A stretch of DNA of 64,000 nucleotides from Campylobacterales bacterium (lineage in GTDB: Bacteria > Campylobacterota > Campylobacteria > Campylobacterales > Sulfurimonadaceae), in NCBI GenBank assembly GCA_026390075.1, contig JAPLGP010000033.1, positions 47,619 to 111,618 of the forward strand, read 5' to 3'. The stretch's first letter is position 1, and each line of letters opens with the position of its first letter. The position numbers were made by a program, and so were the translations under genes. The notes under the pieces were generated by a model. That model saw nothing but the letters and a program-made list of their open reading frames with translations. It did not search any database and was not told the DNA's origin. This document shows, in pieces, positions 21,834-32,056 of this stretch.

Positions 21834-22608
21834 AGTCAAAAAGGAATACAGAATGAAAAAAATAGCTATCACACTTCTACTTGCGGCTTTTGTTAACTTA
21901 CAAGCAGGGGAAGTTCGTATCACCGCAGCGGCAGATTTGGTTTATGCGTTTAAAGAGATGAAAAGTGTATTTGAGATGGAAAATCCTGAAGATACGGCAA
22001 CAATTGCTTTTGGATCAACTGGCAAAGCTTACACTCAAATACTAAACGGAGCACCATATGATATGTACTTTGCTGCAGATATGGGGTATGTTCAAAAACT
22101 TAAAGATGCAGGATTAATCAATGCAAATCCAAAACCTTACGCTTATGGACGCATAGGACTTTGGACACCTAAAAATAGCGGTATTGATGTAACTAAAGGG
22201 TTTGATGTGCTTTTAGACTCTAAAGTGAAACGCTTAGCCATTGCCGATCCAGCACATGCACCTTATGGAGTGGCTGCAGTCAATGCTCTTCAAAGTCAGA
22301 AATATTATGACAAAGTGAAAGAAAAATTTGTTCTAGGTGAAAATGTATCTCAAGCAGCACAATTTGTTCAAACTGGTGCAGCAGAAGTTGGAATTTTACC
22401 TATCTCTTTAGGATATTCGGAAGTTTTAAAACAAGAAGGAAATTTTTATCTCTTACCAGCAAATTGGCATAATGATATTGTCCAAGGATATGCTCTTTTA
22501 AAACAAGGAGAAAGTAATCCTGTTGCTAAAAAATTTGAAGCTTTCATAGAAACTCCAAAAGCACGAGAAATTTTTAAAAAATATGGATTTGTTTTACCAA
22601 ATGAATAA
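21820..22608 (+). CDS. modA: Molybdate/tungstate ABC transporter substrate-binding protein
   Basis: ITAAADLVYAFKEM, FGSTGKAYTQI, ADPAHAPYGVAA. Confidence 0.9.
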   Translation: MQNSKVKKEYRMKKIAITLLLAAFVNLQAGEVRITAAADLVYAFKEMKSVFEMENPEDTATIAFGSTGKAYTQILNGAPYDMYFAADMGYVQKLKDAGLINANPKPYAYGRIGLWTPKNSGIDVTKGFDVLLDSKVKRLAIADPAHAPYGVAAVNALQSQKYYDKVKEKFVLGENVSQAAQFVQTGAAEVGILPISLGYSEVLKQEGNFYLLPANWHNDIVQGYALLKQGESNPVAKKFEAFIETPKAREIFKKYGFVLPNE

Positions 22609-23008
22609 AATAAAAGCTTTGATTGATACCATCGAAATACACGATGGTATCACGCGAGTTTTACTTACAAGTGGTATAAATAAACTTACTGCAATAACAC
22701 TCGAACTTCCTAGTTCTTTTAAAATAGGCAGTGAAGCAAATGTTATTTTTAAAGAAACTGAAGTGGGAATTGCTAAAAATCTTAAAGGAGAAATTAGTTT
22801 TTCAAACCTCTTGCAAGGTACCATTCTGTTTGTAAATAAAGGCAAAATACTTTCTAAAGTAAACATTGATGTGGATGGCATAAATATTGGTTCTATTATC
22901 ACTACAAATGCTGTAGAACAATTGACTTTAGGTTTAGGGGATGAAGTAAAAATTTTTATTAAAGCAACCGAAGTTTCATTAGAAGAAGTGTTATGCGTGA
23001 ACTGCTAA
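22583..23008 (+). CDS. Mop/TOBE-like molybdopterin-binding protein
   Basis: Two divergent TOBE-like repeats between modA and modB. Confidence 0.7.
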   Translation: MDLFYQMNKIKALIDTIEIHDGITRVLLTSGINKLTAITLELPSSFKIGSEANVIFKETEVGIAKNLKGEISFSNLLQGTILFVNKGKILSKVNIDVDGINIGSIITTNAVEQLTLGLGDEVKIFIKATEVSLEEVLCVNC

Positions 23009-23688
23009 ACCCTATTTTTTGGGAACCTTTTGGTTTAACAATAAAATTAGCTTTTATCACAACACTTTTTTTATATCTCGTAGGTATTCCGATTGCCTAT
23101 TATCTTGCCTATACAAAATTTCGTTTTCGTGCTGTTTTAGAAGCAATTATTGCAATGCCTTTAGTTCTTCCCCCATCTGTTTTAGGATTTTATTTTTTAC
23201 TTGCCTTTAGCCAAAATGGCTTTTTAGGGGCTTTATGGAAAGATTTGTTTGGGCATCAATTGGCATTTCACTTTGATGGATTGGTTATAGGTTCTATAAT
23301 CTTTAGTTTACCATTTATGGTGCATCCACTTCTTAGCGGATTCAAAGCGATGGATAAATTTCAAATAGAAGCAGCACATACCATGGGTAAAGGTAAGTTT
23401 CAAACACTTTTAAAAGTTATTTTACCAGCTATAAAATCCTCTTTAGCGACAGGGGGTGTTATTTCTTTCGCTCATACAGTAGGTGAATTCGGAGTTGTTT
23501 TGATGATTGGTGGCAATATTGATGGTGAAACAAAAGTTGCTTCTATCGCTATCTACAATGAAGTCGAAGCACTCAATTATAGTATGGCACATAGCTACTC
23601 TTTGATTCTTTTTGCTTTTTCATTTGCGATTTTATGGCTGGTTTATGTCAAACTTGGCAATGAAGTAAAAGGGAGTTTTCATGCTTGA
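22993..23688 (+). CDS. modB: Molybdate ABC transporter permease
   Basis: Permease TM pattern; AAHTMGKGKFQTLLKVILP EAA loop. Confidence 0.92.
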   Translation: MRELLNPIFWEPFGLTIKLAFITTLFLYLVGIPIAYYLAYTKFRFRAVLEAIIAMPLVLPPSVLGFYFLLAFSQNGFLGALWKDLFGHQLAFHFDGLVIGSIIFSLPFMVHPLLSGFKAMDKFQIEAAHTMGKGKFQTLLKVILPAIKSSLATGGVISFAHTVGEFGVVLMIGGNIDGETKVASIAIYNEVEALNYSMAHSYSLILFAFSFAILWLVYVKLGNEVKGSFHA

Positions 23689-24550
23689 AATTTCTATCTC
23701 TAAAAAACTACTTGGTGCGACAGGTATAATCGATTTTGAGGTTACATGTACCTTTGAAAAAGGAGAATTTTGGACTATCTTTGGAGAATCAGGGATTGGA
23801 AAAACAACACTCCTTAGAATGATAGCGGGACTTGACACACCAGATAGAGGGAGCATTACAATGGATGGGGAAGTATGGTTTGATAGCAAAAAGAGAATCA
23901 ATCTTATCCCTCAAAAACGAAAAGTAGGATTTGTTTTTCAAAACTATGCTCTTTTTGAGAATATGAGTGTGTTACAAAATCTTCTTTTTGCACAGCCACA
24001 CAAAGACATCTCTAAAGCCGAAGAAATTTTAGAGGCAATGGGATTGTTGGCTTTAAAAGAGAGGTTACCAAATACTCTTTCAGGTGGGCAAAGACAAAGA
24101 GTAGCCTTGGCTCGTTCTATCGCTCAAGAACCAAAAATTTTACTGCTTGATGAACCTCTTTCAGCATTAGATGCTTTGACACGAAGCAGATTGCAAGATG
24201 AACTCAAAAAGACACATGAAATTTTTAAACTTACTAGTTTAATGGTTTCACATGACCGTTCGGAAGTTTTTAAACTATCTGACCAAGTATTATGGCTTAA
24301 AGAGGGAAAAATTTTTCAAATGGGTAAACCAAAAGAGATTTTTTTATCAAAAACCAGTACTAGTAAATTTTCTTTTGAGGGAGAGATACTAAACATTGAA
24401 AAAAAAGATGTTATTTATGTGGTTACTATCGGCATCGATAAGCAAATTGTAGAAGTTGTTGTTGACGAAAGTGAAGTGCAAGAGTTACAAGTGGGCAACA
24501 TAATAAATGTTAGCACAAAAGCATTTGCACCTATTATTAAGATAAAATAA
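23681..24550 (+). CDS. modC: Molybdate ABC transporter ATP-binding protein
   Basis: Walker A GESGIGKTT, LSGGQRQR, LLLDEPLSALD, C-terminal TOBE. Confidence 0.92.
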   Translation: MLEISISKKLLGATGIIDFEVTCTFEKGEFWTIFGESGIGKTTLLRMIAGLDTPDRGSITMDGEVWFDSKKRINLIPQKRKVGFVFQNYALFENMSVLQNLLFAQPHKDISKAEEILEAMGLLALKERLPNTLSGGQRQRVALARSIAQEPKILLLDEPLSALDALTRSRLQDELKKTHEIFKLTSLMVSHDRSEVFKLSDQVLWLKEGKIFQMGKPKEIFLSKTSTSKFSFEGEILNIEKKDVIYVVTIGIDKQIVEVVVDESEVQELQVGNIINVSTKAFAPIIKIK

Positions 24551-24612
24551 GTTAGAAGTGACCCTATATCTTGTATAATCTCTCATATAATATTCTCAAA
24601 TAGGATTAGGGC

Positions 24613-25857
24613 GTGGAAAATGTTTATCTAGGCAGACAGCCTATAATTGATATCCGTGGTAAACAATACAGTTATGATATTTTGTATCTCGACGCTAACA
24701 GAGAGAGCCATATAGATAATGACCTCTATGCAAGTGCCTCTGTTGTGAGTAGTATCTTAAATAAGTTTGGTACTAGAAGTTTTTTGAGCGATAATAAAGT
24801 GTTTGTGAAGATTGATGAAAAATTTTTAATGAATGATTTAATCTTCTCTGTTCCAAACAATTTTTTCATTTTTGCACTCTTTGATACGATAGAGATGAGT
24901 GAAAAAGTAATCGAAAGAATACAGCAGCTAAAAGAAAAAAGGTACACTCTTGCAATCAATGACACAACCATTGATGCAAAAAAATTTGCAAAATATCGAC
25001 CTATTTTAAGAGAACTTTCCTATTTTAAAATCAATATCAGCAGTGATGTGACAAATGAGTTAAGAAGTATAGTGAGTGAGCTAAGAGGGAAAGATATTAA
25101 AGTTGTAGCTACAAAAATTGAAAAAGATGCACAGTATGAGGTAGCAAAAAATCTTGGTTGTGAGCTTTTTCAAGGCTATTTTTTTGCTAAACCAAAAATT
25201 TTTGAAAATGCAAAGTATGATGCAACGATGTTTAATGTTTTAAGACTCTATAATCTGCTTATTCAGGATACAAATATAGACGAAATTGTAAGTGAGTTTG
25301 AGATGAATCATGCGCTGACTATTCAACTTTTGCAGTTTATCAATTCAGGCGCTTTTCACTTTAGAGACAAGATATCTTCTATCCATCATATTCTTATTCT
25401 AGTTGGGCGCATTCCACTTGCTCAGTGGCTTATGTTGATGATTTATTCTAAATCTACATCTGCAAAAAATGAAGCCTCTCCCTTGATGCTTATGATAAAA
25501 AATCGTACAGAACTTATGCAAAATCTTTTAAAGGCAATCGAACCTGGCGTAAAAAGCAATGCTTTAGGTGAAGCCTATTTTGTTGGTGTTTTATCTCTGA
25601 TAGATACTGTTTTTGGTGTCAAGCTAGAAAAAATCTTAGACAGTATGAATGTTTCAGATGTCGTTCGCGCTGCTCTATTGCGATATGAAGGTACCCTTGG
25701 AAAAATATATGCTGTGGTTCATGATATAGAGACATTTAATATTGATGCAATAGCCGCGTTTGCTTCGAAATATAAACTTGCAACAGAAGATATTCAAAGG
25801 GTTATTATGGAAAGTATAGAAACTGTTAATAATTTTCAGCGAGAGATGAAAGGCTAG
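24613..25857 (+). CDS. EAL-HDOD domain (YuxH-like) signalling protein
   Basis: VYLGRQPIIDIRGKQYSYDILY followed by a HDOD-like region. Confidence 0.85.
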   Translation: MENVYLGRQPIIDIRGKQYSYDILYLDANRESHIDNDLYASASVVSSILNKFGTRSFLSDNKVFVKIDEKFLMNDLIFSVPNNFFIFALFDTIEMSEKVIERIQQLKEKRYTLAINDTTIDAKKFAKYRPILRELSYFKINISSDVTNELRSIVSELRGKDIKVVATKIEKDAQYEVAKNLGCELFQGYFFAKPKIFENAKYDATMFNVLRLYNLLIQDTNIDEIVSEFEMNHALTIQLLQFINSGAFHFRDKISSIHHILILVGRIPLAQWLMLMIYSKSTSAKNEASPLMLMIKNRTELMQNLLKAIEPGVKSNALGEAYFVGVLSLIDTVFGVKLEKILDSMNVSDVVRAALLRYEGTLGKIYAVVHDIETFNIDAIAAFASKYKLATEDIQRVIMESIETVNNFQREMKG

Positions 25858-25870
25858 AAGGGTCTGGAGG

Positions 25871-25891
25871 GGGAAGTCTTTACGACTTCCC
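25871..25891. terminator. Inverted repeat between convergent genes
   Basis: gggaagtc (25871-25878) / gacttccc (25884-25891). Confidence 0.5.
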
Positions 25892-26455
25892 GTTTATCAT
25901 CGTTGAGACTAACCCTTTTTCATCTTTATTTTCTGCGATAATGACTCCAGCAATGTGAAGTGGAACAAAAATCATAATGAAATTGAAAACTGCCTCATGT
26001 GCTTCTGTGATATCATGTGCTGTCTTTTTCGCAAGTCCTAGAAATTCATAAAATTCAATGACTAAACCGCTGACACTCATAAAAACAAGCGTTGCATAAA
26101 AAATATAGTAAAGTGATTTTACACCTTTTTTATGAAGAGTTAAAGAGCTAAAAGCTTCTTTTGTACTTTTGTCAGCCAAAAAGAGACATATTCTGTAAAG
26201 TACCAAAAATACTAAAGCATATCCTAAAATAATATGCCATTCCCACATGCCATCCCGAATGGCTTGAGCTGCAACTTTTGCTTGTTCTTTCGTTATGACA
26301 ACGCCCATTTCTGAGAACTTACTCATCATAATTTGAGCATTGTCTCTCCAGCTAAGAAATGTTTTTCTCAAAAAGACTGTCCCTAACAAACCAAGGATTA
26401 CAAGTGCGCTAAGCCAATGCCACACACGAAAACCTAAAGTATATTTCATGCACAA
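25880..26455 (-). CDS. Cytochrome b561-type membrane protein
   Basis: RVWHWLSALVILGLL, GMWEWHIILGY, multiple TM helices with His. Confidence 0.85.
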   Translation of the reverse strand: MCMKYTLGFRVWHWLSALVILGLLGTVFLRKTFLSWRDNAQIMMSKFSEMGVVITKEQAKVAAQAIRDGMWEWHIILGYALVFLVLYRICLFLADKSTKEAFSSLTLHKKGVKSLYYIFYATLVFMSVSGLVIEFYEFLGLAKKTAHDITEAHEAVFNFIMIFVPLHIAGVIIAENKDEKGLVSTMINGKS

Positions 26456-26512
26456 TTCCTTACAAGATAAGATATGCTATTATAACAAAATAAGATATAA
26501 AGGGTTATCACT

Positions 26513-28020
26513 ATGCTTGATTTGAAAAAATTAAAATTGGATGCAGTTGGTTTTTCTGTTTTGCATGTGGAAGATAATGATGCACTCAGAGAAAATGCTT
26601 CTAAATTGTTGCATAAATTTTTTGATACTGTTTATACTGCGGCTGATGGTAAAGAGGGTTTGGAAGCTTTTAAAATGTACAAGCCCTCAATAGTTATAAC
26701 AGATATTAAAATGCCTCATATGAGCGGTATAGAGCTTGCTAAAAATATCAGAAAAATTGCCCCCCCCCAACGAAAATTATTATCATGTCAGCCTTTGATG
26801 ACAAAGAGTATTTGTATCAGGCAATTGAGCTTGGAGCTTTTAGATTTCTCAAAAAACCTGTAAATCTCTCGGAACTTACAGAAATACTTTATGCGGCTGT
26901 AACAGCAATCAAAGAAGAGGAAGATGCGAGAGTTTTTGATGCACATATAAGGAATATTTTTAATTATCAAAGTTCAATGGTTTTGATGATGGTGAAAGAG
27001 AAGCCAATTTTGGCAAATCAAGCTATGTTAAACTTTTTTGAAGTAAAAGATATCGCTGAGGCTATGCAACTGCATGGAGATTTCGGAAACCTATTTTTAG
27101 AGCATGATGGCTTTTTGTATAACCAAGCAGACAAAAATTGGTTTGAAGAGATAAGTAAAAATCCACAAAAACTTTACCACATAAAACTCATAGATAAAAA
27201 TGGAAATTTTCTACATTTTACCTTGAAATATCAAACAATACCAGAGAAAAATGATTACGGAATATTGTCATTTGATGATATTACCGAGCTCAATCTTTTG
27301 AAACTTTTTGATAAGAAGCAGTCAAAATATGATGAAAATATTCAAGATGCCAAGGCTCTCTTTAAACTGCTTGAAGTGCTCCATAGAAATAATGCAAAAG
27401 TGCATCTGCACAACTTTTACAAAGGCTTAAGCATCACAAATGATGCAATCATTACAAATGTTGCAGATGAAAAAGTTACTTTAAAAACAAATTATCTCCA
27501 ACAAAAAGCTGTTCAATTTGAACACAAAAGCTTAATAGTTTCAGATGCCCTTCCCTTTATAATAAGCTGTGAAAAATTAGTAAGAATGAATTTTGAGCAA
27601 CAAAATGTAGAATTTACAAACTTACATTTTATAGCAACCTCACCTACGACTAGAAAAACAGTTCGTGTTATTCCTGAAGAAAATCATACAGTATCGCTTT
27701 TTATAGAAGAGAGAAAATTTCATGGAGATATGAAAATTTTAGACATATCCCTCGATGCTATAAAGGTTGAGTTAAATGCTTTACCAGCGGGTCTTAAAGA
27801 AGAAAGTGAAGTTATCTTAGATATGGTTTTAAGTGTGGATAAACAAAATATTATTATCAACACCAAAGCTATTATGCTTAGAAAAGATGAAAATAAACGC
27901 TCATTTAATGTTGTTTTTGTATTCAAATTTGAAGCCAACAAAAAGAGTAATTTGGTTAAATATATTACTAATAGACAAATGAGTATAATCAGAGAATTTA
28001 AAGGATTGCAAAATGGGTAA
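26513..28020 (+). pseudogene. REC-PAS-PilZ-like response regulator, split by a C9 tract at 26760-26768
   Basis: Receiver N-half in ORF 26513-26863, remainder (IIIMSAFDDKEYLYQAIELGAFRFLKKPV, PAS-like, PilZ-like) in ORF 26785-28020. Confidence 0.8.
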
Positions 28021-28771
28021 TAACGAAAAAGTTTTATTTGATGATGGCGTACACAAATGTGTAATGTTTAGTTTTGATGATGAATCTCATGAAGATTCAT
28101 TTCTCTCCGTAAATCAATACCTTATTGTTCAAAATGGAGTAGGTGTCCTCGTTGACCCAGGAAGTGCATCTATTTTTGATGAGCTTTATGAGGCGGTAAG
28201 TCGGCATGTGGAAATCGATAACATCAAGTATATATTTTTCTCTCACCAAGACCCAGATGTTTCAGGCTCAATATCTCAGTGGGCAATAAGCACAAATGCA
28301 AAATTTATACTCTCGAGTTTATGGGTTCGATTTATGAGTCATTATGGATTTATGGATATGAGTAGAATCATGCCCCTTGCTGACCATGGGGCAAAATTAA
28401 AATTTGGGGAGGACTATTTGAAATTTGTTCCTGCTCATTTTTTACACTCTCCAGGAAATTTCTCACTCTATGATTCTCGTTCAAAAATTGTTTTTTCAGG
28501 AGATATTGGTGCGGCGGTTGTTCCTTCGCCTAAAAGTTACAAGCATGTGGAAAACTTTGCACGGCATGTGGAATATTTGCATGGCTTTCACAAAAGATAT
28601 ATGGGTTCGAATAAACTTTGCCGCGCGTGGGCATTACACATAGAAAAATTACAAGTAGATATTATAGCTCCTCAGCACGGACTTATCTTTGAAAAAGAGA
28701 ATGTAAAACTCTTTTTGGATTGGATAAAAGAGCTTCAATGTGGTAGTGATTTTATGGATGAACTTTACTAA
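28013..28771 (+). CDS. MBL-fold ODP-like (oxygen-binding di-iron) protein
   Basis: FFSHQDPDVSGS, HFLHSPGN, FSGDIGA, APQHG. Confidence 0.75.
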   Translation: MGNNEKVLFDDGVHKCVMFSFDDESHEDSFLSVNQYLIVQNGVGVLVDPGSASIFDELYEAVSRHVEIDNIKYIFFSHQDPDVSGSISQWAISTNAKFILSSLWVRFMSHYGFMDMSRIMPLADHGAKLKFGEDYLKFVPAHFLHSPGNFSLYDSRSKIVFSGDIGAAVVPSPKSYKHVENFARHVEYLHGFHKRYMGSNKLCRAWALHIEKLQVDIIAPQHGLIFEKENVKLFLDWIKELQCGSDFMDELY

Positions 28772-28779
28772 GAAAAATA

Positions 28780-30555
28780 ATGAAACAAATTAAGATAACA
28801 TCACTTAAGAGAAGTGTAATTATTTATATTTCGGTAGCTATGTTCGTTTTAGCAGTTATTATTGCATTCCATACATATTTTATACAAAACAATATCCTTT
28901 ATATGGGAGATATGATACCTCATTCTTATCTTTTGTTTGGAATGGTTTCATCGGCAATTCTTATGTTCTTATTGTTCATCGTGCTGATTTACCGCCGAAT
29001 TTCTCTCTATCAAGAAGAAGTTTACAATATCAGCAGAGAACATATGCAACAAATACATCATACGCATCAGCTCCTTATGGAAACACAGAGCGATCTTAAA
29101 GATATTTTTAACACAGTACCAAACATAATGATTATAACCGATGGGTCACAAATAAAAAAAGCCAATCAAGCAATGCTAGACTTTTTTGGTTATAAAAATG
29201 TAAATTTTTTTATGCAAGAGCATGATTGTGTATGTGACTACTTTTTAAAAGAAAAAGATTGTGTTGTAGCCGATATGAATGGAATAAGCTGGCTAGAATA
29301 TATTTTATTCAACCAAAATAGGATGCATAAAGTTTGTATGTTTCAAGGAACAACAAAACACTATTTTACGGTAAATGCAAAAAAACTCTATAAAGATTTT
29401 ACAAATCATGAAAAATTAGTTATTTTCAATGATATTACTGAGTTAGAAACATTAAAAGAACGCTATGAATACGCTATTGATGGCTCAAATGATGGTCTTT
29501 GGGATTGGAATTTGGAGAGCGGTGCGCTTTATCTTTCACCAAGATGGAAAAAAATGTTAGGGTATGAAGAGTATGAACTTAAAAATTCAATTTCTACATG
29601 GGAATTCCTTGTACATCCTGATGATGTAGATAAAGCTGAAAAAGCATTTACAGAAAATATTGAAGGAAAAACAGACCATTACGAAAATATTCATCGCCTA
29701 AAACATAAAGATGGACATTGGGTTTGGATACTTGACCGTGGTAATACCATCTTCAATGAAGAGTCAAAAGCGATTCGTATGGTCGGTTTCCATACAGATA
29801 TATCACAGACGAAAGAACTAGAACAAGAACTTAGAAAAAAAGATGAAATCATGATAGCACAGTCCCGCCACGCTGCGATGGGTGAGATGATAAGCATGAT
29901 AGCGCATCAATGGAGACAGCCTCTGAGCGTAATTGCCATGGGTGGAAATAATATTTTAGCAGATATAGAGCTTGAAATACTTGATACGCAAACGCTCAAA
30001 GATGGCGTAAAAGATATCTTAAAACAAACACAAGAGCTCTCAGAAACTATCAATGATTTTAGAAACTTTTTTAAATCCGATAAAGAAAAACAAGAAGTAC
30101 TTATAGAAAATGTATTTGTTGAAGCACTTGCAATGATTGGTAAAAGTTTACAAAACAATACCATTGAGGTAGAAAATATTTTTGATTCTACTACAAAAAT
30201 TTCTATCTATGCAAGAGAATTAAAACAGGTTTTTATCAATTTACTCAACAACGCCAAAGAGTCACTTTTAGAAACAAAACAAGAAAACAGAAAAATCACA
30301 AATAAGATTTATGAAATAGATGAGAGCGTCATCGTCGAGATTTGTGATAATGGTGCGGGCTTTAATCAAGAGGTACTGAAGAAAATATTTGAGCCCTATT
30401 TTAGTACAAAAAATGAAAAAAATGGGACAGGATTAGGACTTTATATGAGCAAAATTATCATTGAAGAACATCTCAAAGGAAAATTAGGTGCTAAAAATAG
30501 TACGGATGGAGCGGTTATGACCATACAACTTCCTAAAAGTTTAAATCATGATTAA
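28780..30555 (+). CDS. Membrane PAS sensor histidine kinase
   Basis: Two TM helices, PAS/PAC, MIAHQWRQPLS, NLLNNAKES, GTGLGLYMSK. Confidence 0.9.
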   Translation: MKQIKITSLKRSVIIYISVAMFVLAVIIAFHTYFIQNNILYMGDMIPHSYLLFGMVSSAILMFLLFIVLIYRRISLYQEEVYNISREHMQQIHHTHQLLMETQSDLKDIFNTVPNIMIITDGSQIKKANQAMLDFFGYKNVNFFMQEHDCVCDYFLKEKDCVVADMNGISWLEYILFNQNRMHKVCMFQGTTKHYFTVNAKKLYKDFTNHEKLVIFNDITELETLKERYEYAIDGSNDGLWDWNLESGALYLSPRWKKMLGYEEYELKNSISTWEFLVHPDDVDKAEKAFTENIEGKTDHYENIHRLKHKDGHWVWILDRGNTIFNEESKAIRMVGFHTDISQTKELEQELRKKDEIMIAQSRHAAMGEMISMIAHQWRQPLSVIAMGGNNILADIELEILDTQTLKDGVKDILKQTQELSETINDFRNFFKSDKEKQEVLIENVFVEALAMIGKSLQNNTIEVENIFDSTTKISIYARELKQVFINLLNNAKESLLETKQENRKITNKIYEIDESVIVEICDNGAGFNQEVLKKIFEPYFSTKNEKNGTGLGLYMSKIIIEEHLKGKLGAKNSTDGAVMTIQLPKSLNHD

Positions 30556-32047
30556 TTTAAAAAAACTCATAGATTTATCTAAAGAACTAAATATTTTATA
30601 TGTAGAAGATGACAGTACTATACGAGCTTCCATGACGCTTTACCTCTTAAAAATATTTTCAAACTTGAGTGTCGCAAATGATGGTGTAGATGGCTTACAA
30701 CTCTATGAAACACAAAAGTTTGATATCGTCATTACAGATTTGTCCATGCCTCGTATGAATGGCTTAGAAATGATAGTAAAAATCAAAGAACTGCATGAAA
30801 ATCAAGCTATTCTGATAACAACCGCACATGCCGAGTCAGAATATATGCTCAAAAGTATAAAACTTGGAATCGATGGCTATATTATTAAACCTTTCGAGTA
30901 TGAACAGCTCAATCATGAACTCTATAAAATAGTCGAAAAATTATCAAAATATGCAGAAAATGAAGAGTACAAAAAAATGCTTTTGGATATGGTTGAAAAA
31001 AAAACATCAGACATAACGCAAATGATGTTGTATCAAAATGATAACTATGAAAAAACGCTTCTCTCCATGGTAGAGATGATAGAAGATAGAGATACTTACA
31101 CAGCAGGACATAGCAAAAGAGTTGCACAATATTGTCAAAAAATCGCGCAACAAATGGGTTATGGCGAGGAAGAGTGTGCAATAATCTATCAAGCAGGAAT
31201 CTTGCACGATATAGGAAAAGTTGCTACTCCAGATGCAGTTTTGCTCAATCCAAAAGGCTTAAATGAGATTGAGTATAAACTCATTCAAGAGCATGTGGAA
31301 GTTGGTTATAAACTTCTGGGTCACATCCCTATGTTTGCTTCCTTAGCAGAGATTGTACACTCCCATCATGAAAGATTTGATGGCAATGGCTATCCAAGAG
31401 GTGTACAAGGCAATGAGATACACCCTCTTTCAAGAATCATGATGGTAGCAGATGCCTTTGATGCAATGACGACAAACAGAATCTATAAAGCTAGAAAAAG
31501 CGTTCAAGAAGCGCTTGATGAGCTTATAGGATTAAAATCTTTACAGTTTCATCCAGAAGTGGTTGATTATGCACTCGTAGCTCTTAAAGATATAACAATT
31601 GATGAAAATATAAGTCAAGTTCCACGAACAAAGTTAGAACAAGAGCGGTTCGCTTACTTTTATAAAGATAGGCTTACAAATGTTTATAATCAAAATTATT
31701 TAGAGATAGTTTTGATGAAAAATAGCTATGAAAAAGAGTTTAAAACTATGGATATTCTTTTCTTAAATCACTTTTCTACATATAATAAACAATCTGGATG
31801 GGACAAGGGCGATACTTTTTTGCATGTTCTTGCTCTGTCTTTAAATGAGTATTTCAAAAACTCTTTGGTTTTTAGAATTTTTGGAGATGATTTTGTTGTG
31901 CTGAGTAAAGAAAAAGTAGATTTAGCGGGTTTAAATAGAGGACTAGACACGCTCATGCAAGATACTTGCATTGAGTATAAATTTAAAAGTGTTGATTTAG
32001 AAACAACCAAAATTGAAACGGTTGCTCAAATCGAACATATCTCCTAA
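30548..32047 (+). CDS. Response regulator with HD-GYP domain and degenerate C-terminal GGDEF-like region
   Basis: REC at N-terminus, HDIGK, HHERFDGNGYPRG; C-terminal RIFGDDFVVL. Confidence 0.88.
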   Translation: MINLKKLIDLSKELNILYVEDDSTIRASMTLYLLKIFSNLSVANDGVDGLQLYETQKFDIVITDLSMPRMNGLEMIVKIKELHENQAILITTAHAESEYMLKSIKLGIDGYIIKPFEYEQLNHELYKIVEKLSKYAENEEYKKMLLDMVEKKTSDITQMMLYQNDNYEKTLLSMVEMIEDRDTYTAGHSKRVAQYCQKIAQQMGYGEEECAIIYQAGILHDIGKVATPDAVLLNPKGLNEIEYKLIQEHVEVGYKLLGHIPMFASLAEIVHSHHERFDGNGYPRGVQGNEIHPLSRIMMVADAFDAMTTNRIYKARKSVQEALDELIGLKSLQFHPEVVDYALVALKDITIDENISQVPRTKLEQERFAYFYKDRLTNVYNQNYLEIVLMKNSYEKEFKTMDILFLNHFSTYNKQSGWDKGDTFLHVLALSLNEYFKNSLVFRIFGDDFVVLSKEKVDLAGLNRGLDTLMQDTCIEYKFKSVDLETTKIETVAQIEHIS

Positions 32048-32056
32048 CTGAAAATC

